Of a DNA stretch of 64,000 nt, positions 1-14,200 are shown in pieces. Within the stretch, counting starts at the first letter, position 1; every line of letters starts with the position of its first letter. The notes under the pieces were generated by a model. The model made no database searches, had not been told where the DNA came from, and saw only the letters and a list, made by a program, of their open reading frames with translations. The stretch is from NCBI GenBank assembly GCA_027886175.1, contig JAJNNQ010000013.1:7645501-7709500 (forward strand). Direction: 5' to 3'. The DNA is from Phylloscopus collybita. Its lineage: Eukaryota > Chordata > Aves > Passeriformes > Phylloscopidae. Made by a program: the position numbers and the translations under genes.

Positions 1-3000
1 TGCAAGATCTTTGGCAGCCTCTCTTCAAGACAGCAGTGGCTGGACACAAAGAAGCTGAGTGCTAGATGGAATTTGAATATTCATAAATTCATGTGAAAGT
101 GTCCTAAAGCAGCTGGGGCATATTAATGAGTTTTTCTATTATGGAGGGAGGACTAGATATTGTAGAGATTTACTGTCAGCATCAGTGTGATGTATGAGAA
201 AATAAAAATGCGTGGCTGAGCGTAGGAAGAGGAGCATAAATTATCTATAGGAACTCATAAAGGGATATAGTCTTGCTATAACTCAGTATTTACAATCTCT
301 TTAAGAAAAAAGTCACTCTTATTATCAAGTTAACTTTTAGAGTGCCAGACACCACGTGGATTTGTCTAGACTACAGATAGCACTTTTGGAAATGCTAGAT
401 TTCTGTTGGCATAGCTGTGCGAGTCGGGGTGGCAGAGCTGTGAACCTGTAAACTTTGTGTGCTGTTCTTGTTGTACTGGCAAACTGTGTCTGAAAATGTG
501 CCTGGGTCTCACCTCCCCTGAGCTGGCTGTGTTTGCACAAACCCCAAACTGATGGGTGTAGCTGCACCCACCGGAGTGCTTTGCTAATACAGGTATCCCA
601 GGACAGTGCCCTTCAGAGGCTTCCTGATTGTACTAAATAGGTAAAAGGCACCCTGTGAAGTTCAGCTCTGGTGATCCATGTGTGTATGCATGTGATAAGA
701 ATGTTTCAGACACCAGTAGGGCTGGTTTTCCTTCTCCTATGCAGGATTATGCTGCCTAAAACTGTATTAGACTTTTGTTGGCATGACCAGTCTGATAAAA
801 AAGGTACTTTTGACTGACATAGCCATTCTTTTTAAAACTTCCAGGCTTAGATCATCTAAGAGCTTTAGGAAAAAAGCGTATGTCTGGATATCTAGCAATA
901 TCTGTAACCATGAATTCAATGTCAACAAGCTGTTACTACTGGGTTTACAAGGAGAGATAAGCCCTCTGGGAGCTTCTGTTCCAGGATGCAGGCGTGAGAC
1001 ACAATGAGAAACAAATCTCTTTGTCCTCCACAGAGGATCTGGGGAGGTGCAGTATTGTACTGTCCCCTCCAGTTAAGTGCCAGCTGAACAGGGGGACTCA
1101 CAACTGAAGAAGAAACTGATGTTTGGGTAGGTTCTGTGGTCTTTGAGAAATGAGAGCCCAGAAGCTGCTGTGTGAGGAGGGTGAGCCGTTCAGTGGCTGC
1201 AGATGTCATGTGTAATCCATTGCAGTGAAGGGGTGCGATAGGAGCTGTCACATGGCAGCGATGCCACCAAATAACAGGCAAGGGGAGACGGGGAATAATA
1301 CTGTTTCCACACACCATGTTATTAAGGAACACTGATGGGGCTGTAAAGAAAAATGGGCTCGTACCATTTCCAGACAAAAGACTGCAGAAGGCATTTGAAC
1401 ATCTGCTTCTCTCTTGCACAAAGGGGGAATGTTACAGATACAGTGTGGTGTTCAGCATGTGGTGGAAATGCTTTTGCTGTTGAAACACTGTTTTTGAGAA
1501 GATTCACAAGATCCCTATCTGCTCTGCTGTTTTATCTCCTTTTGCTCCTGTTGCTGCCTTTCACTTCTCTCTTGGCTTCATTAGCATGAATGAAACTGTC
1601 AGGAGCCTTAGAAAAACTTGGGAGAGGGAGATTTCATGGACCTCATGCAAAATACATGCGTTTGTGCAAGGAGAATTTTGTGGAAAAATGTGCTAGAAGA
1701 TCTCAATAATGAAAAATTTATTCAGTCTTCTAGGAGTCTTTCTGGTGAAGGTAATGGGGATCCTCTCCTGAGCGTGGTCATCCCTGAAGGGACTCCAGTG
1801 TGGTCCGTGCCAGCTGGTGAGATCCTCCTCAAAACACTGAAAGAAATTTGAATCAATTAACTAGGAAATACCATATCTGCCAAGGACTTGGTCTTGAGGG
1901 AGGAACAAGCAGCCTGTTCCTGTTGGCTACATTTGTTAAAAGCAGACTGTGGTCTGGAATAGAGATCTGCCTGGCAGGTGTCAGATAGTGGTGTAAATGT
2001 CACAGGGAGCTGCAAGGTGCTTGTCTTTGACTGTAGCAGTCTCCCCTGAGTTCCTGGAAGAGATGGGCTGCCCCCAATGCTCACTGGTGTGTGGGGAAAG
2101 GTAGACTGTGGACTAATTCCCAGCTGTCTGATATGAGACTGTAAAGAATAGCTATGTATGTGGGCTTTTCTCAGGTAACTGTCAAGATTTAAAGAAAATC
2201 CCAGAAGCAAACCCTGCTAAGGCAGGGAACTGAAATGGTTGATGCTGTTTTTTAACTCTTTTCTGTCTTCCTTAAATCCCCTTTCACAAGTTTAATTGCA
2301 GACTTTCTAGTCACTATTAACATCTGAGACAGTGTGATAAGAATTTGGGAGTGAGGGAAAGGACAAATCAAAGAGCACCTGTAATGAACTGTTTTCAAAT
2401 GAGCTGAATGCTCTGTCATTTGCCATAAGTCATTTGCCATAGATCCCTTAGAGAACTGACAAGCAGCCTTCAACCATTAATAATTGTGTTAGAGAACATG
2501 GGGAGGGTGGGTGCTGGGGCAGGCAAAGATAGCAGCCTTTAAAATGAATAAGGGAAAAGATAAGTCTAGGAACTTTGAGTTTATCTGCAGTTCAAGGGAA
2601 GGGAAAGGCAACATTAATATTGTTGGCCATGGTTTGTTTCTGAGAATTTGCTTCTATGAGCATGTAAGAGCTTTTGTCAACAAGGGAGAAGACTTGGATG
2701 TAATAACTCCTTGTTTTAGTGTGGCTCTTGATAAGGCCACATCTTATCTCTGCAGATAAGGCAGGAACCTTGAGTCTAAATACAGCTATTAAATGTAAGG
2801 ACCCAACCTGGTGAAAAGCAGCACGTAGAAAGTGGCACTTTACCAATCTTGCCTAGCAGAGATTGTTGGTTGAGGTGTCTGTCCCAGCTCAGTTTTTCCT
2901 TAATGGTTGGGTAAGACTAGTTGTTTGCTGATGGATGATTTGCAGTCCAGGCTGGACAAAATGGCAAGGCTTTGAAAAGTGAAACTGGGATATTCAGAGT

Positions 3001-5891
3001 GATCTCTTGGGCTGGAACAAACAGGAGGTAATTTAGTGAGGGCAAATGCATAGGAAAGTTTGGGAATAGTTGGCTGTTTTGCAAAGAAGAAGCTGGTCTT
3101 AAAAAAATAAAAGAAACAAAGGTCACCAAAAAAGCCCAGCCAAAAAAATCCCCACCTCTAACAAAAAAACTTCCCAACCAACCCACAAAAAAACCCCACC
3201 AAAAACCCCAACAAAAAAACCCCACAAAAATCCCCACCAGAACCTGATTCAGTGTGGGCCAACAAGGAAAAGCCAACAGCACACTGGCTTGGTTGCAAAT
3301 ATGCACTGAAAGATGGATTCAGAAGGAAATTGTTCTGTTTGTACTGTTGTGGACTTAGCCAAAGGACTGTAAGAAGTGAGTTGGTTGAAGGGATTCCAAA
3401 ATTGAAAGAAACAAATGTTGTCCTAAAATCATAACCTAAGGGTGAAGCTTTTAGGGGGACTGAGGGGAGAATTAAGAGAAAATTGGTGTCTGTTTTCTCA
3501 TTTTTACAGAGAGGCTTGATTACAGTATTTTGCATATACAAATGTCTGTAGGAAGAGGAGAAATAATGAATGCTCCATGCCCATTGTGGAGAGCAGAAAT
3601 AGCTCCTGATTTAATTTGCTAAAAGGGAAGGATTTAGTTTAAACGTTAGGGGACCTTCTTAGATGCAAGGTTAAGTATAGGATAGATTAGCGGGTGGGTT
3701 CCTAGGGTTTTGAAAAGCCTGAAAAATGATCTGTGAGGAGTGATTTAGATTTGGCTTGTGCTACCTTGGGCAGAGCAGTGGCTTGGGGATTCTCCAGGGG
3801 CACTGCTTCCAATACAAACACAGGGTTCAAGGCCATGCTTCGACTGGAGCTGGTTGAAAGTGGAAGAAGAACTCTCAGTGGCTCTTGAACTGGGTCATGC
3901 ACATAAAGCCTGCGGTCCGTGCTGTAACTGCAGAGAGAAAGCAAACTGTTTGCAGAGCACTCCCCAGGGTTCCAGGGTGGATGTGTGCGAGGGCACAGCC
4001 TGCCCCACAAGTGCAGTGGATGCTGGTTTGCTGACCACTGGTGATGCCTCCTGAGCAATGCTGCCCTGGCACAGACCCTCGTCACTCTCCTGGTACCTCT
4101 GAGCTGCCAGGTCCTGCTGCAGCCCCTGGTGCAGGTTGCTGTGTGTGCCTGAGGAGGAGATGCTGCCCCTGCCCCTCAGACTGTGTTAGCCAGGCATAGG
4201 TCACACCAAATGGCCTGCAGATAATTGGTTTTACAACTCGACATTTTTCCTCACGATGCACATTCATAATCAGCTTTTTTTTTTTCTTCTTTTTTTTTTT
4301 TTTTTTGTCACTCCCGTGTAGTTAGAAGATAGGAAATTCAATGGATTATCTTGTTTATGGGTACCTCCCGTGCCTCATCTGCACATAACACTTCTGAGAC
4401 AGAGACAGGGCTTTGCAGTGGCCACTGTGGTGACCAGCGGGGAGCCTCTGTGGGGGATGAAGGAGCCCCATTGTGTGCCCTCCCCAGGGCTGCTCTGTGC
4501 TTCCAGCAGTTCTCTGGGCTTCTGTGGCTGATTGTGAGTGTGGAGGAGGCAGGCGAACTCTAATTAGTCTTCTGTACTGCAGGCAGAGTGCAAGGGGTGG
4601 TTGTTTACAAATGAAAAGATAATTTCTAACTTGGATAAATGGGACACGAAATGGCTGTGACAGGCTGTAATAGCAGTGGAAGCTCTGCTGTCACTTGCAT
4701 TCAACGCAAGGTTTAAAATGCATGAGGTGGGTGAATCCGAAAGTGGGGGAAACAGATGGTTTCAGATGCATATTTTCATAATCTTCTCTAATACAAATAC
4801 TTTTTGTCATTTAATGTCGTATTTCCTTAGACTAGGGATCTCTTTACGAAGCTCTTCCTAGAGAAAGGATATGGATAGAGAAGACTGCAAAATAAAAGTT
4901 ATTCTTTGGCTTAGTTTTCATTTGCACTTCTTTGGGGGGGGTGTGATTTTTTGGTGTGGCATGGGATGTGACTATTCTGGCCTTTTTTAGGCTGCTTCCA
5001 GTATTTTTTTTTCAAACTGTCCAGAACTTCAGGATCTGTTTGTGGAAGGGGGTAGGTTACCTCCTAGGTTAATAGTGCCAGTCTGGCACAACAGCTTTCT
5101 CAGCTGACCTGAGGTTGCTTGTTGCTTGTCACAGTGTTGTCATTATCAAATAATTGTACTCCAGAGATAGTGTCTGGATTGTAACTAAACTTTGGGAACT
5201 TGCAAAATCCTGGGCATGCACAGTTTCCTACTCTCCTGGAGGAAATTACATGGATTTTGCCACTTTTCCTGTCCACAGGAGATGTGGATCAGCAGCAAGA
5301 CAACAACTCAGTTTGCAGGGATGTGATGTATCTGTGTTGGTAGAGCTTTCTGCAGAGCAGGCTTTGATAAAAAGGCAATAAATTCTGATCTGCAGCCATA
5401 GCTATGAGATTATGGAGGCATTTGTGGCTTTTAGGGGGCCATGTAACTGTCCTCTCTCTTTGTTTGTTTGTTTTTCCTCCAGAGGAGAGCCTGAGTTATT
5501 TTGAAAATAAGCTAAACTCAGTCCTGCTCTGGGATTTCTGTGACTGCCAGCTCATGCAGTTCAGTGAGGCTTTGTGTTACAGTCTGAAGTGATGCTCAGG
5601 GAGCTGCTGCGAAAGGCAGAGGACTGCATTCCTCCCATCCACTTTCAGAGGCTGGAAGGCACTGGGATGCCAGATATCCTTTTTATTTTTTTCCTTTTTC
5701 TTTTTTTCCCCCCCTAGTCATCCCCCAGAAGTTAACAGGACTCTGACAAGGCACTGAAGGGGAGAGTCAAGTTCACCAGCTCTTGCTGAGATAAGAACTG
5801 GAGGTGCCTGGCTCTTGGTGTACGAGAGGACCTTTTGATTCCTGTCAATTACTCTAGCTGGAAGGACTGAAAACTTTTGTTTCTGTTCTAG
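1..5891 (+). other. VASH2: VASH2 intron (partial), upstream of first visible exon
   Basis: No coding exon was recognised here. In particular, the preceding vasohibin exon (the region with YNHTGTQFFEI) was not seen. The stretch holds an A/C-rich low-complexity block near 3,105-3,245 and a T-rich run near 4,275-4,307. The intron ends in a pyrimidine-rich tract and TTCTAG at 5,891. The remaining sequence looks like ordinary unique intron. Confidence 0.7.
3105..3245 (+). repeat. A/C-rich low-complexity block
   Basis: Runs of five to seven A alternate with CCCC and CCAACC motifs for about 140 bases with no fixed period. Only purine-run/pyrimidine-run composition is visible. It lies in a VASH2 intron and has no recognisable coding content. 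Confidence 0.75.
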
Positions 5892-5966
5892 GTTAATGGA
5901 GACAGCAAAAGAAATGACCAGGGAGTCCTTACCTATCAAATGCCTTGAAGCAGTTATCCTGGGGAT
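5892..5966 (+). CDS. VASH2: VASH2 coding exon with catalytic cysteine
   Basis: The 75-nt exon begins with the last base of a Gly codon and encodes LMETAKEMTRESLPIKCLEA followed by VILG and the first two bases of Ile. This is the most conserved vasohibin block. The Cys in PIKC is the catalytic nucleophile of the tubulin carboxypeptidase. The acceptor is TTCTAG. The exon ends GGGGAT and is followed by GTATCCTTT, an unusual donor that fits the minor-spliceosome consensus. Joining AT to the C of the next exon restores Ile-Tyr-Leu-Thr-Asn exactly as in vertebrate VASH proteins, which fixes this odd donor. Confidence 0.96.
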
Positions 5967-6944
5967 GTATCCTTTCACATGCCTGTGGCTTTTTCCATTG
6001 CAGCTCTGTTTAACATGTTGCCCCTCACGGATGGTGTTGGAGAGGGTCACAGCCAAAGGTGAGTGCCAGCAGCTGCCCTGGTATTCATCACCAAGGGCAT
6101 CATGCTGAATTGCCCAGGCTTGTAGGTAGGAATTGGGATGCTGTGTTTCAGCTCACAAGAGTTGTGGTTTGGCCATGCAGACTTCACCTCCTGCCCTGAA
6201 AATCTGCATAATGTCAGGATCTGACCCAAAGTGCCCAGATAAGTACCTGTCTACACAATCCTTGTTTTCTTTGTTGGCATTTCTCTGTCGGTGGTTGTTG
6301 GAGCTCGGTAAGAGCCGAGGAGCGTGGGTTCTGTTCTGTGTTTGTCTGATGTTTACATGGCCAAGTCGTGTTAGCTTTTGTCTCTGCACCCGCAGCTGTG
6401 CTCTGTGCAGAAACGTGTGTATTACAGTTAAACATTTGAGCTTCCCCTTGACATAATGCTTGCTTCTTACTCAGTCTTCAGTCATTAGACACTGACTTGC
6501 TTCTCCACCCTCTGGTACTGTCACTGATAAATCAGCCTGCTCCATCCTAAAACACTGGAGGAGGGCAAGGCAGGGCTGCAGGAACAGGTTGCCAGACACA
6601 TCTTGTCAGAAATGATCAAGTTTCATTTAAAACAAATCCCAACTAAAAATAAGCCCCGAAGCAAACGTCTCCAGGGATGTCTCTGCAGCGTTCTGCTGGC
6701 TGCTGCTGCCCCCTCCCGTGGGAGAAGGAGCTGGCAGAGCCTGGCAGGTACTGCCTGTGGGAGTCGATGGCTGCGGCGGGGTGGGAAGGGGATGGGCTGA
6801 GCAGTGTGTGCCGGGGATGGGCCTCGGATTGGAGTCTGAGAGGTGGCTCTGCCCGACAGGCTCTGCATGCAGCTGGAAGGATCAGGGCCTGGATGAGAGA
6901 CAAGAGACTCAAATCCCCTTCAAAGCCCTTCCAGAAGGAGAAGT

Positions 6945-8060
6945 CTGAGAATCGTTATGATTCAACTTCCTGAGTTGGAAGGAACCCACAAGAACCGCTG
7001 AAGTTCAGGCCCTGTGTCATCCAAATGCTTCTTGAGCTCTGTCAGGCTGGTGCTGTGACCGCTTCCCTGGGAAACCTGTTCCAGTGCCCAGCCATCCTCT
7101 GGCTGAAGAACCCTTTCCTAATATCCAACCTGAACCTTCCTGACACAGCTCCAGGCCATTCCCTTGGGTCCTGTCACTGGGCACCACAGAGATGAGATCA
7201 GTGCCTGCCCCTCCTCTTCCCCTCATGAGGAAGTTGTAACTACAATGAGGTCTCCCCTCAGTCTCCTCCAAGCTGAACAGACCAAGTGACCTTAGCCACT
7301 CCTTGGATGGCTTCCCCTCAAGGACTGACCATCTTTATTGCCCTCTTTTGGATGCTCTCTAATAGATTTATATCCTTTTTGTATTGTGGATCCCAGAACT
7401 GGCCCCAGCACTGGAGGTGAGGCCGTCCCAGAGCAGAGCAGGACAATCCCCTCCCTTGCCCGGCTGGCTGTGCTGTGCCTGGTGCCCCCCAGGACAGGGC
7501 TGGCCCTCCTGGCTGCCAGGGCACTGCTGACTCATGTTCCCTCTCTGTGGTGGTGCTCTCCAGCCTCTCATTCCCCAGTCTGTCCACACAACCAGGTGTG
7601 CCCTGTCCCAGGTGCAGAATCTGGCACTTCCTTGTTAAACTTCACAGGTTGGTGATTGCCCAACTTTCCAATTTGTCCGGGTCTGTTTGCAGGGCCTCTG
7701 TGACTTGAGGGAGTCAGCAGCTCCTCCCAATTTTGTGTCATCAGCAAACTTACTAAGCATACTTTTGAGTCTTGCATCCAAGTAATTTGTGAAGATGTTG
7801 AACCAGCCTTAAAATGGGGCCCTGTGGAGCCCCACTAGTGAGTGGGTGCCAGCCTGATGTTAACCCCATTTGCTGTAACCCTTCGTGTCTGACCCTTGAG
7901 CCTGTTGCTCACCCATTGTGTTATGTATTTCTCTAGCTGTATGCTGGATATTTTGTCCGGGAGAATACTGAGAGTAACACTATTGAAAGCTTTTCTGAAG
8001 CCCAAAATGTTTACATGAACTGATTTCCCTTGAAGTAATGTCAGTGGATCTGTTATGCTT
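6945..8060 (-). mobile_element. CR1 LINE fragment (RT palm to 3' end), decayed
   Basis: The sense strand is -. Broken frames encode the C-terminal half of a CR1 reverse transcriptase: a KAFNSV block corresponding to the usual KAFDTV motif near 7,960-8,000, a QRVVVNG-like block, and the terminal part with FWDPQYKKDINLLESIQKRA and the ALYNYLK/DRTRGNG-like region near 7,020-7,400. The 3' end is at about 6,950, where the typical GGAAGGAACCCACAAG end appears. The catalytic Asp of KAFD is replaced by Asn, and several frameshifts and stops are present, so it is a dead 5'-truncated copy. It lies antisense in a VASH2 intron. Confidence 0.9.
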
Positions 8061-10794
8061 GCCCTCAAATAGGATGAGGATGGAAGGAATTGAAATAATC
8101 CCCAGGTGGAGTTAATGCTTCTCTGCAGTGTCAGTGTGGCCTGCAGTGCTGGATTTCTAGCAGTGAACTGATTATTCCACATATCATGGGAGCAAAGGGT
8201 GATTGGTGGCCTACAGATAACCACGATAACTTAGAAGTGTTGTTGCTGGTTTTTCACTTGCCTCAAACCTGACTTGTGGGTTCAGATTGGTGGTTTTGGT
8301 TTTTTTTTTTTTTGAGAAGTAAAGGAAGCAAAATAGTTGAAAGATATATTTTATACTATTTGTTGTCATTAGAAGTTTCTTCAGAGTAATGTATGAATTT
8401 TTCTGTCTCTAGATGCTAATTAAAAAATCCCAAACTTGGGGCAAACTTTTTTTTAATTGAGAAGGTTTAGCCAGGGGAGAGTATGGGACAGGCTTGTCTT
8501 TCTAGAACTTCTGCTTCCTGTCTTGGAAGTCTCTGTCTGAGAGTGGGGACTGTCTGCTGGCTGGTGGTCCAGTAACAGATGCATTTAAGTTTACAAGATG
8601 CATTCACTATAAACCCCAGGTATTTTGCTCGAGGTGTGAGTACACAAAGGGTGTAGCAGTGGTGAGTGGATGGGCTGCCAGAATTTGTGTGTCTGGGAAG
8701 TGGCTGGTGTGGAGCCTGTGCCCATATGGAACCTTGTAATGCTGTGATGCATGTGCAGCGTGAGAGGGTTTTGGGGAGGCATCTTTGGCATGGCACATGG
8801 GGAAGTTTGCTGTTTTCTGTCAGCCATGAGATTTTGATCTTCAGCATTGCCCTCTGGAAGCAGACACGGTGAGACCAGCAGTGTCCCAAGGTCAGGTGCT
8901 TTCCAGGGAAGATGTGCTTACCCTCTCCTGAGTTTCCAGCCAGTGCCTTCACACAGGCCTGAGCTGAGCAGCCCTGTGTGTGTGTTAACCTCTGGTTCCA
9001 TTCCATGTCTCTGGAAATCAGGTACTGCTGTAATTTGTGTGCTGGCAGGCCTTGGGTGTTGCTTGGATACTGACGGACCCTCGGCGGGAGCCTTCCTTCA
9101 GAGGCCGGCTGGCGCAGAGCGGCTTAGCGAGATGTCACCTTAATTGAGCTGCTCACTGGCTTGGGCAATTGCCTTTTTCTGTGTGACTTCTTAGAAAATG
9201 CTTCCATAATCCCTCTTGGTGCAGAATTAAGTTTTGCATAATTGCCTATGCAGTTGATCTTGAAGCATTTTTATAGGGCAGTGAGGTAAAGTGAGCTACC
9301 CTGTCTGCAAACACCAAGGAAGCAGCTGCTCTGACATGACCGAAAGCTCAAACAGATCTTCCAATATTGTTTTGCAGCAGTCTGCACAGCCCTTTTTCTC
9401 TGTGTAGCTGTCTGAACTGGCTTCATATCTCTCTGCTTACATGATCTGCTTGTCAGTGCCTGACCAGAAGCATTCCTCCTGCTGTCTTCCCCAGGGCATT
9501 TCTCAGTTCAGTTGTAAATCAGCTGAGTAATGGTGCGTTCAGCCCACTCTTTCTGAGCAAAGATCCAATTGATTTGAGCTCATGAAAGGGAAGAGTAAAC
9601 CAATAAGTGCCAAGGGAATTTTATCTGTGCTGCATTCACTTTATTAAAACGTGGAGAGCAAAATATCAGAGGGGGGAGAGGGAAGCTGCACACTGCATCC
9701 CTCCTTGGGGAGTCTTGCAGAGCACGTCCACATTGGCTGAGCATAAATCACTCCTGTTGCCTTCAGCATCCCTCTCCCAGTTCATGTGAGGTAATGCTTG
9801 GACCTGTGCAGGGTATTAGAGGCCCTGGCCAATAATATCGTTAAAGAAGGAAGAGAAGAGCAAAAATGTCTCAGGAGTGAGGAATTATTCAGTAGCTTCT
9901 GCACTGCTCCTTCTGTGGATGCAATCAGTGGATGATGTTTATCACCAGTGGAGAGACCTGGGTCCCTCCATCTCCTCCAGGCCAGCAGGTACATCCCTGG
10001 AGCGAGGGTTTTCAGAAAGGGGGAGACTTTCTTGCAATCATAGCAGGATATTGGTGTCCATGCAGTGCTCCTCTTTGCCTCCTGCATGCTTGTCTACAGC
10101 TTGACCCACTTGCTAACTGAAATATGGGAAGGGAAGAATATCTGCAGCCCCTGTGGTGGCTGTGAAGAGCTGGGAGAGAGCTTTTAATTGCTTACATTGT
10201 CATGGTCTAATCTTTAGGTAGTCACCTCTCACTGTAGCCAAACACTGGACAGCAGGTTTCTCAGTCTAAGGGATTCATCACCCTGGCAGTCCCACTTTGG
10301 GAAGCTGAACCAGCTGCTTGAGCCATTCCTAGTCGGACCCTGGAGCTGCCAGGGGGAACTCTGGCCCCTCTGAGTAAGACAACATCCAGATGTGGGCTCA
10401 GTAGCACTCTGCCTCACAGTAAGCAATCTCAAGCCCATGGGAAATGCTGTCTGATTCCAGCTGGAAACCCCTCTGAGTGTTTATTGCTGGTGGTTGGGGG
10501 CCCTCTGAGCAGTTGCTTAGAAAAACAACTCTTCTGGTTTTATTGAAGCCTTATTGATGGTTTTGAACTGCGAGATTTATTTTCCTCCTGCTCTACATGC
10601 TGCTCTGTGCTAGCAGCTTCAGCATCGCTGATGTAGCTAGAGCTGCTTCCTTGCTCCCCAGCCTGCTGCCATCCCTCCAACTTGCTGCTGCCCAGGGGCA
10701 TTTGCTGATGGCCCCAGCCCATGGGAGTGGCAGGAGAGGGGAGACCCAGACACCCTGTAGTTTTCTGTGCTCGTCTTGACCAAGAGCCCAACTT

Positions 10795-11090
10795 GCTGGG
10801 CTCTTAAGACATGAAGCACTGCTCCTTTTCAGGTATAGATTCCAGCACTTGCTCTTGTTAAACTTTCTGTGGTTGGTGGTTACCCATCTCTCCAATTTGT
10901 TGAGGTCTCTCTGCACTGCCTCTCTGCTCTTGAAGGAGTCAACAGTTCTTCTCAGTTTGGTGCTGTCCCCAAACTTACTTATTCCTTTTGAATTTTGTGT
11001 CCACGTTGTTAATGAAGATGTTGAGGAGAGGTGGGCTGAGGATGGAGTCCTGCAAGAACCTCTCTAGTGACTGGACTCTGGGCTGTTACC
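10795..11090 (-). mobile_element. CR1 LINE fragment (internal RT region)
   Basis: On the - strand this encodes a decayed CR1 segment with LNKLERWVTTNHRKFNKSKC, which corresponds to the LERWADRNLMKFNKGKC block downstream of the reverse transcriptase core. Both ends are truncated and the frame is broken. It is antisense to VASH2. Family assignment is confident; subfamily is not. Confidence 0.8.
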
Positions 11091-11139
11091 AATTCACTAG
11101 GACTCTTCTGTGCCTGACCTGTGAGCTTCTTGTGCTTCA

Positions 11140-11215
11140 GATTCTGCCTGTTGCCTCTTCTCCTGTTGGTTGGCACCACTGAGAAGAGCCTGGCTCCATC
11201 ATCTTGATTGTTATG
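11140..11215 (-). mobile_element. short CR1 fragment, 3' region
   Basis: A short match to the region near the CR1 3' end, with GCACCACTGAGAAGAGCCTGG as read on the + strand. It is separate from the larger fragment just upstream because the intervening CR1 sequence is missing. It may be part of the same rearranged insertion. Confidence 0.6.
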
Positions 11216-14200
11216 AAGACCCAGGATTAGGAGGCCACTGAGCTTTGCTGCAGCTGCTTTTGCCCTCCCCTGCTCTGCACTGCTTCTCTATTGTGACATC
11301 TAATTCACTCCCTGACTCTCCATCCTGCAGTTCCAGTCCCAGCTCAGAAGTGTGATTACAGCTGCAGCATTGCTGTGTGCTTGCCTTTTGTTTGCCACAA
11401 TACAGCTCTCCTTGGGCAGAGCAGAAAGGAAAAGCTATAATAATGATGTGTAGACAGAGGGGAAGATCTGATGTGCCTTTCCAGCCCATTTGCTGTGTAT
11501 TTCATCTCGGGTGGGGACTCTCATTAACAGTCCCTCAGCAGAAGCAACCTGTACCTAAAGGTTAATTTCCACAGCGGTTGTTGCTGGGTTATTTGATGGT
11601 GAGTAATTTCTGCCCTCAAAAGATTCTTTTACTCCTACTAAGTATTTAATGAGATTAAATTGCAACTTCTCTGAGCCCTCGTGGCAGAAGTGTGTATGTA
11701 TGGCGGGTGGCCACCAAAGCTTTGTGTGGACTTAACAGAAAGGCACTTGGGGAGCAGAGTGAAAACCCTTTCATAATGAGGGGGAAAAATAGTGGTGATG
11801 TTTGAAAGCTTCATAGGTGTTAATAAAAGATAGTGCTTTTTCAGTTACACAGAGTGATAAATACAATAGGCTTTTGCAAGAATTGGTCTGTAGGACACAA
11901 ATTATTGTAACATGACTTTGATGTACACAGGATGCACCTTTTAAGGCCCGAAGCAAGGTGACGTTTTAAATGAGGTGAGTGTGTGCTGGGTTTTCCAGTT
12001 GACATAATGGCACTGGGCCTCATTCTGCCCTTGCAGTATATTTATAATCTTTAATTATAGATCATCTACTAGTGGTGGGATGGAGGTATTTTTCTTGGAG
12101 AAGCTAGTCCTAAGGCAGCAGCGATCCAGTGAGACCACCTAAAGCAAATAGAGCTGTGTCTGTTCTGTGTAGGTGATGTTGGGGTGGGCTTTCCCAGTCG
12201 CTGCAGGGTGTCTGTGTTTGGTGGCAGTGGGGCAGGAGGTGGGTGCACGTGGCCTTGGCTGGGTGACAGATGTTTGTGGTAGGGAGATCTCTGCTCTGCT
12301 GGGCACAGTCTTCCAGACTCACGGTCATACAGCCAGTGAAGTGCACCGTGAGCTGAGCCCACAGTGTTGTCTGTTCCTTTACCCTCCAACACGTTTTCTC
12401 CAGGCTGCTAAAGCTGATGACATCTAGCACTGAATGCAGCTAACCATGTTTGACATGGAACTGAAAAGCTTCCCTTTGGCTGTTCTGAAAGTTCTGTGCC
12501 AATGTGTTTTTCTTGCCTGTTTTGTTTTTTTTTTTTTCTTTTTTGTTTGTGAAGCTCCTTGCTCTTGACCTCAGATTCTGTGCAGTTCATGAATCTCTTA
12601 TTAGTTGGTTTCTGCATTTACCCAGAAGCCAAAAGTTTGAATTTGGGAAATTCAACAAACACTGGGTGAAACAGCCCCCTGAGAAAATGGTTTAGAGAGA
12701 GATGAGAGCCACTGGATGTTTTTCATGCCTCCCTATAGGACAAGGAGGTGAAATGTGGGGTGCAGGCCGAGGGTCAGCATCCCAGAGAGTCACACTGGTG
12801 CTGAGGTGGTGGCATGTCAAGCTGGGCAGAACCAGAACTGAGCCCAGACTGTGTTTTACAGTCTTGATACAAAGGCTTTTTTGTGCTCTCAGTTTCCCAG
12901 CAGCTGTCAGGCAGCCGTGCTATGCAAGCAGGGGAGGAAGGCTGGTCACAGTAACATCCCAGGATATCTCAGCTGTGCGGAGGCTCTTGTTTCACTGCTG
13001 TTAAATATCTCCTTTTTGGGCATGAGCTAGGGAGAGGAGGGGATGCTGGTGATCCCCAGAGCAGAATCCTGGACAGAGCAGGTTCCTGCAGCTTCAGTGG
13101 GAACTGAGCCCACTTTTCCATCTGTCAGGATGCCCTGACGCTATCCTGGCGGTGCTGCCTTTTGGGCTGGTGTATTTTGTAGTGGCAGCACCATGACCAG
13201 CTGACTCAAGGGATGGCTCCAAGGTTACAGCAGGTCCCTCTGGCTGGAGCTACCCCAGGCTGGAGCGTTTTGCTGCAGCCTTTTCTGGACATCCCTTCTC
13301 CATCCCCCAGGCATGGGTGGCGGCCTCAGCTGCAGAGGGGAAGGGCACCTGCTGTCCCAGGGGCCAGGTGCCAGCACGTGGAGCCAGGGTGAGTTTCAGC
13401 TGTCCCAGGATTAGCAACAGGGAGCTGTGTGCCACGTAGGTGCTGACGCAAAGCTGCTTGTGTGAGGGATTCTCAGCCTGTCCTTTCCCTGGCACGGGCC
13501 AGCAGCCTCCCAAGGAGGTGACCTGCACGTAGCTGCCCTCTGAGATCACACACTACACTGCATGGAGGGAGCTTGGTCCTGGCCTCTGCACGTGGTGCCT
13601 TTGAAATGGCCAGTCAGTGATTCCAGGGACAGGGTTTGCTTGTTAAGAGCGTTGTTCCTGACCATGCCTCTGTGCTTATCTAATTAATTATTCATCTTGG
13701 ACCTTTCCTTTGGTTCCTCTCAGCAATGTGTTACAAGGGTAACATGCTAAAACATTCTGTATGAGGAGTGGCAATGTCGAGGGCTAGTTTACAGAAGGAA
13801 AGGCAGACTGTCACCTTAGAGAGGAATAAATCCAAATTTCTTGGTACTATCTGAAGACATGAGAAAATGAGGCTCAGTAAACTAAATTGTATCAAACCCT
13901 GAAGAAAGGGAGGTAAACAATTTTCCCTTTGGAAGCGTGGGAGTTTGATGTTGGTATCAAACGGGGAGCTTCTACAAATCTAGGGAGGGTGATCTCTCTT
14001 TGGGTGTGCTGACCTGAACAGTGTTTGAGCTTTTATCTTTCCCCTAAGTGTGGTTAAAAGTCATGCCCTTCCCCGTCTGAACCATTGCATCTTATTTTCC
14101 AAGCAGTGAAATGGGCTTTGGCAGCACTGGCTGCATCTGGGCACAGTGAGAACAAGCTGTGTTTACAAGAAAGCCCTTTGCCCTGGCAGTTAAAAACCCC

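Noticed and set aside
922..1419. 165-residue open frame on -
   Set aside because: No family resemblance, no promoter or splice context, and typical of chance open frames in intronic sequence.
7318..8224. Reverse-transcriptase-like open frames as a functional gene
   Set aside because: They are pieces of a 5'-truncated CR1 LINE with frameshifts and a changed active-site residue.
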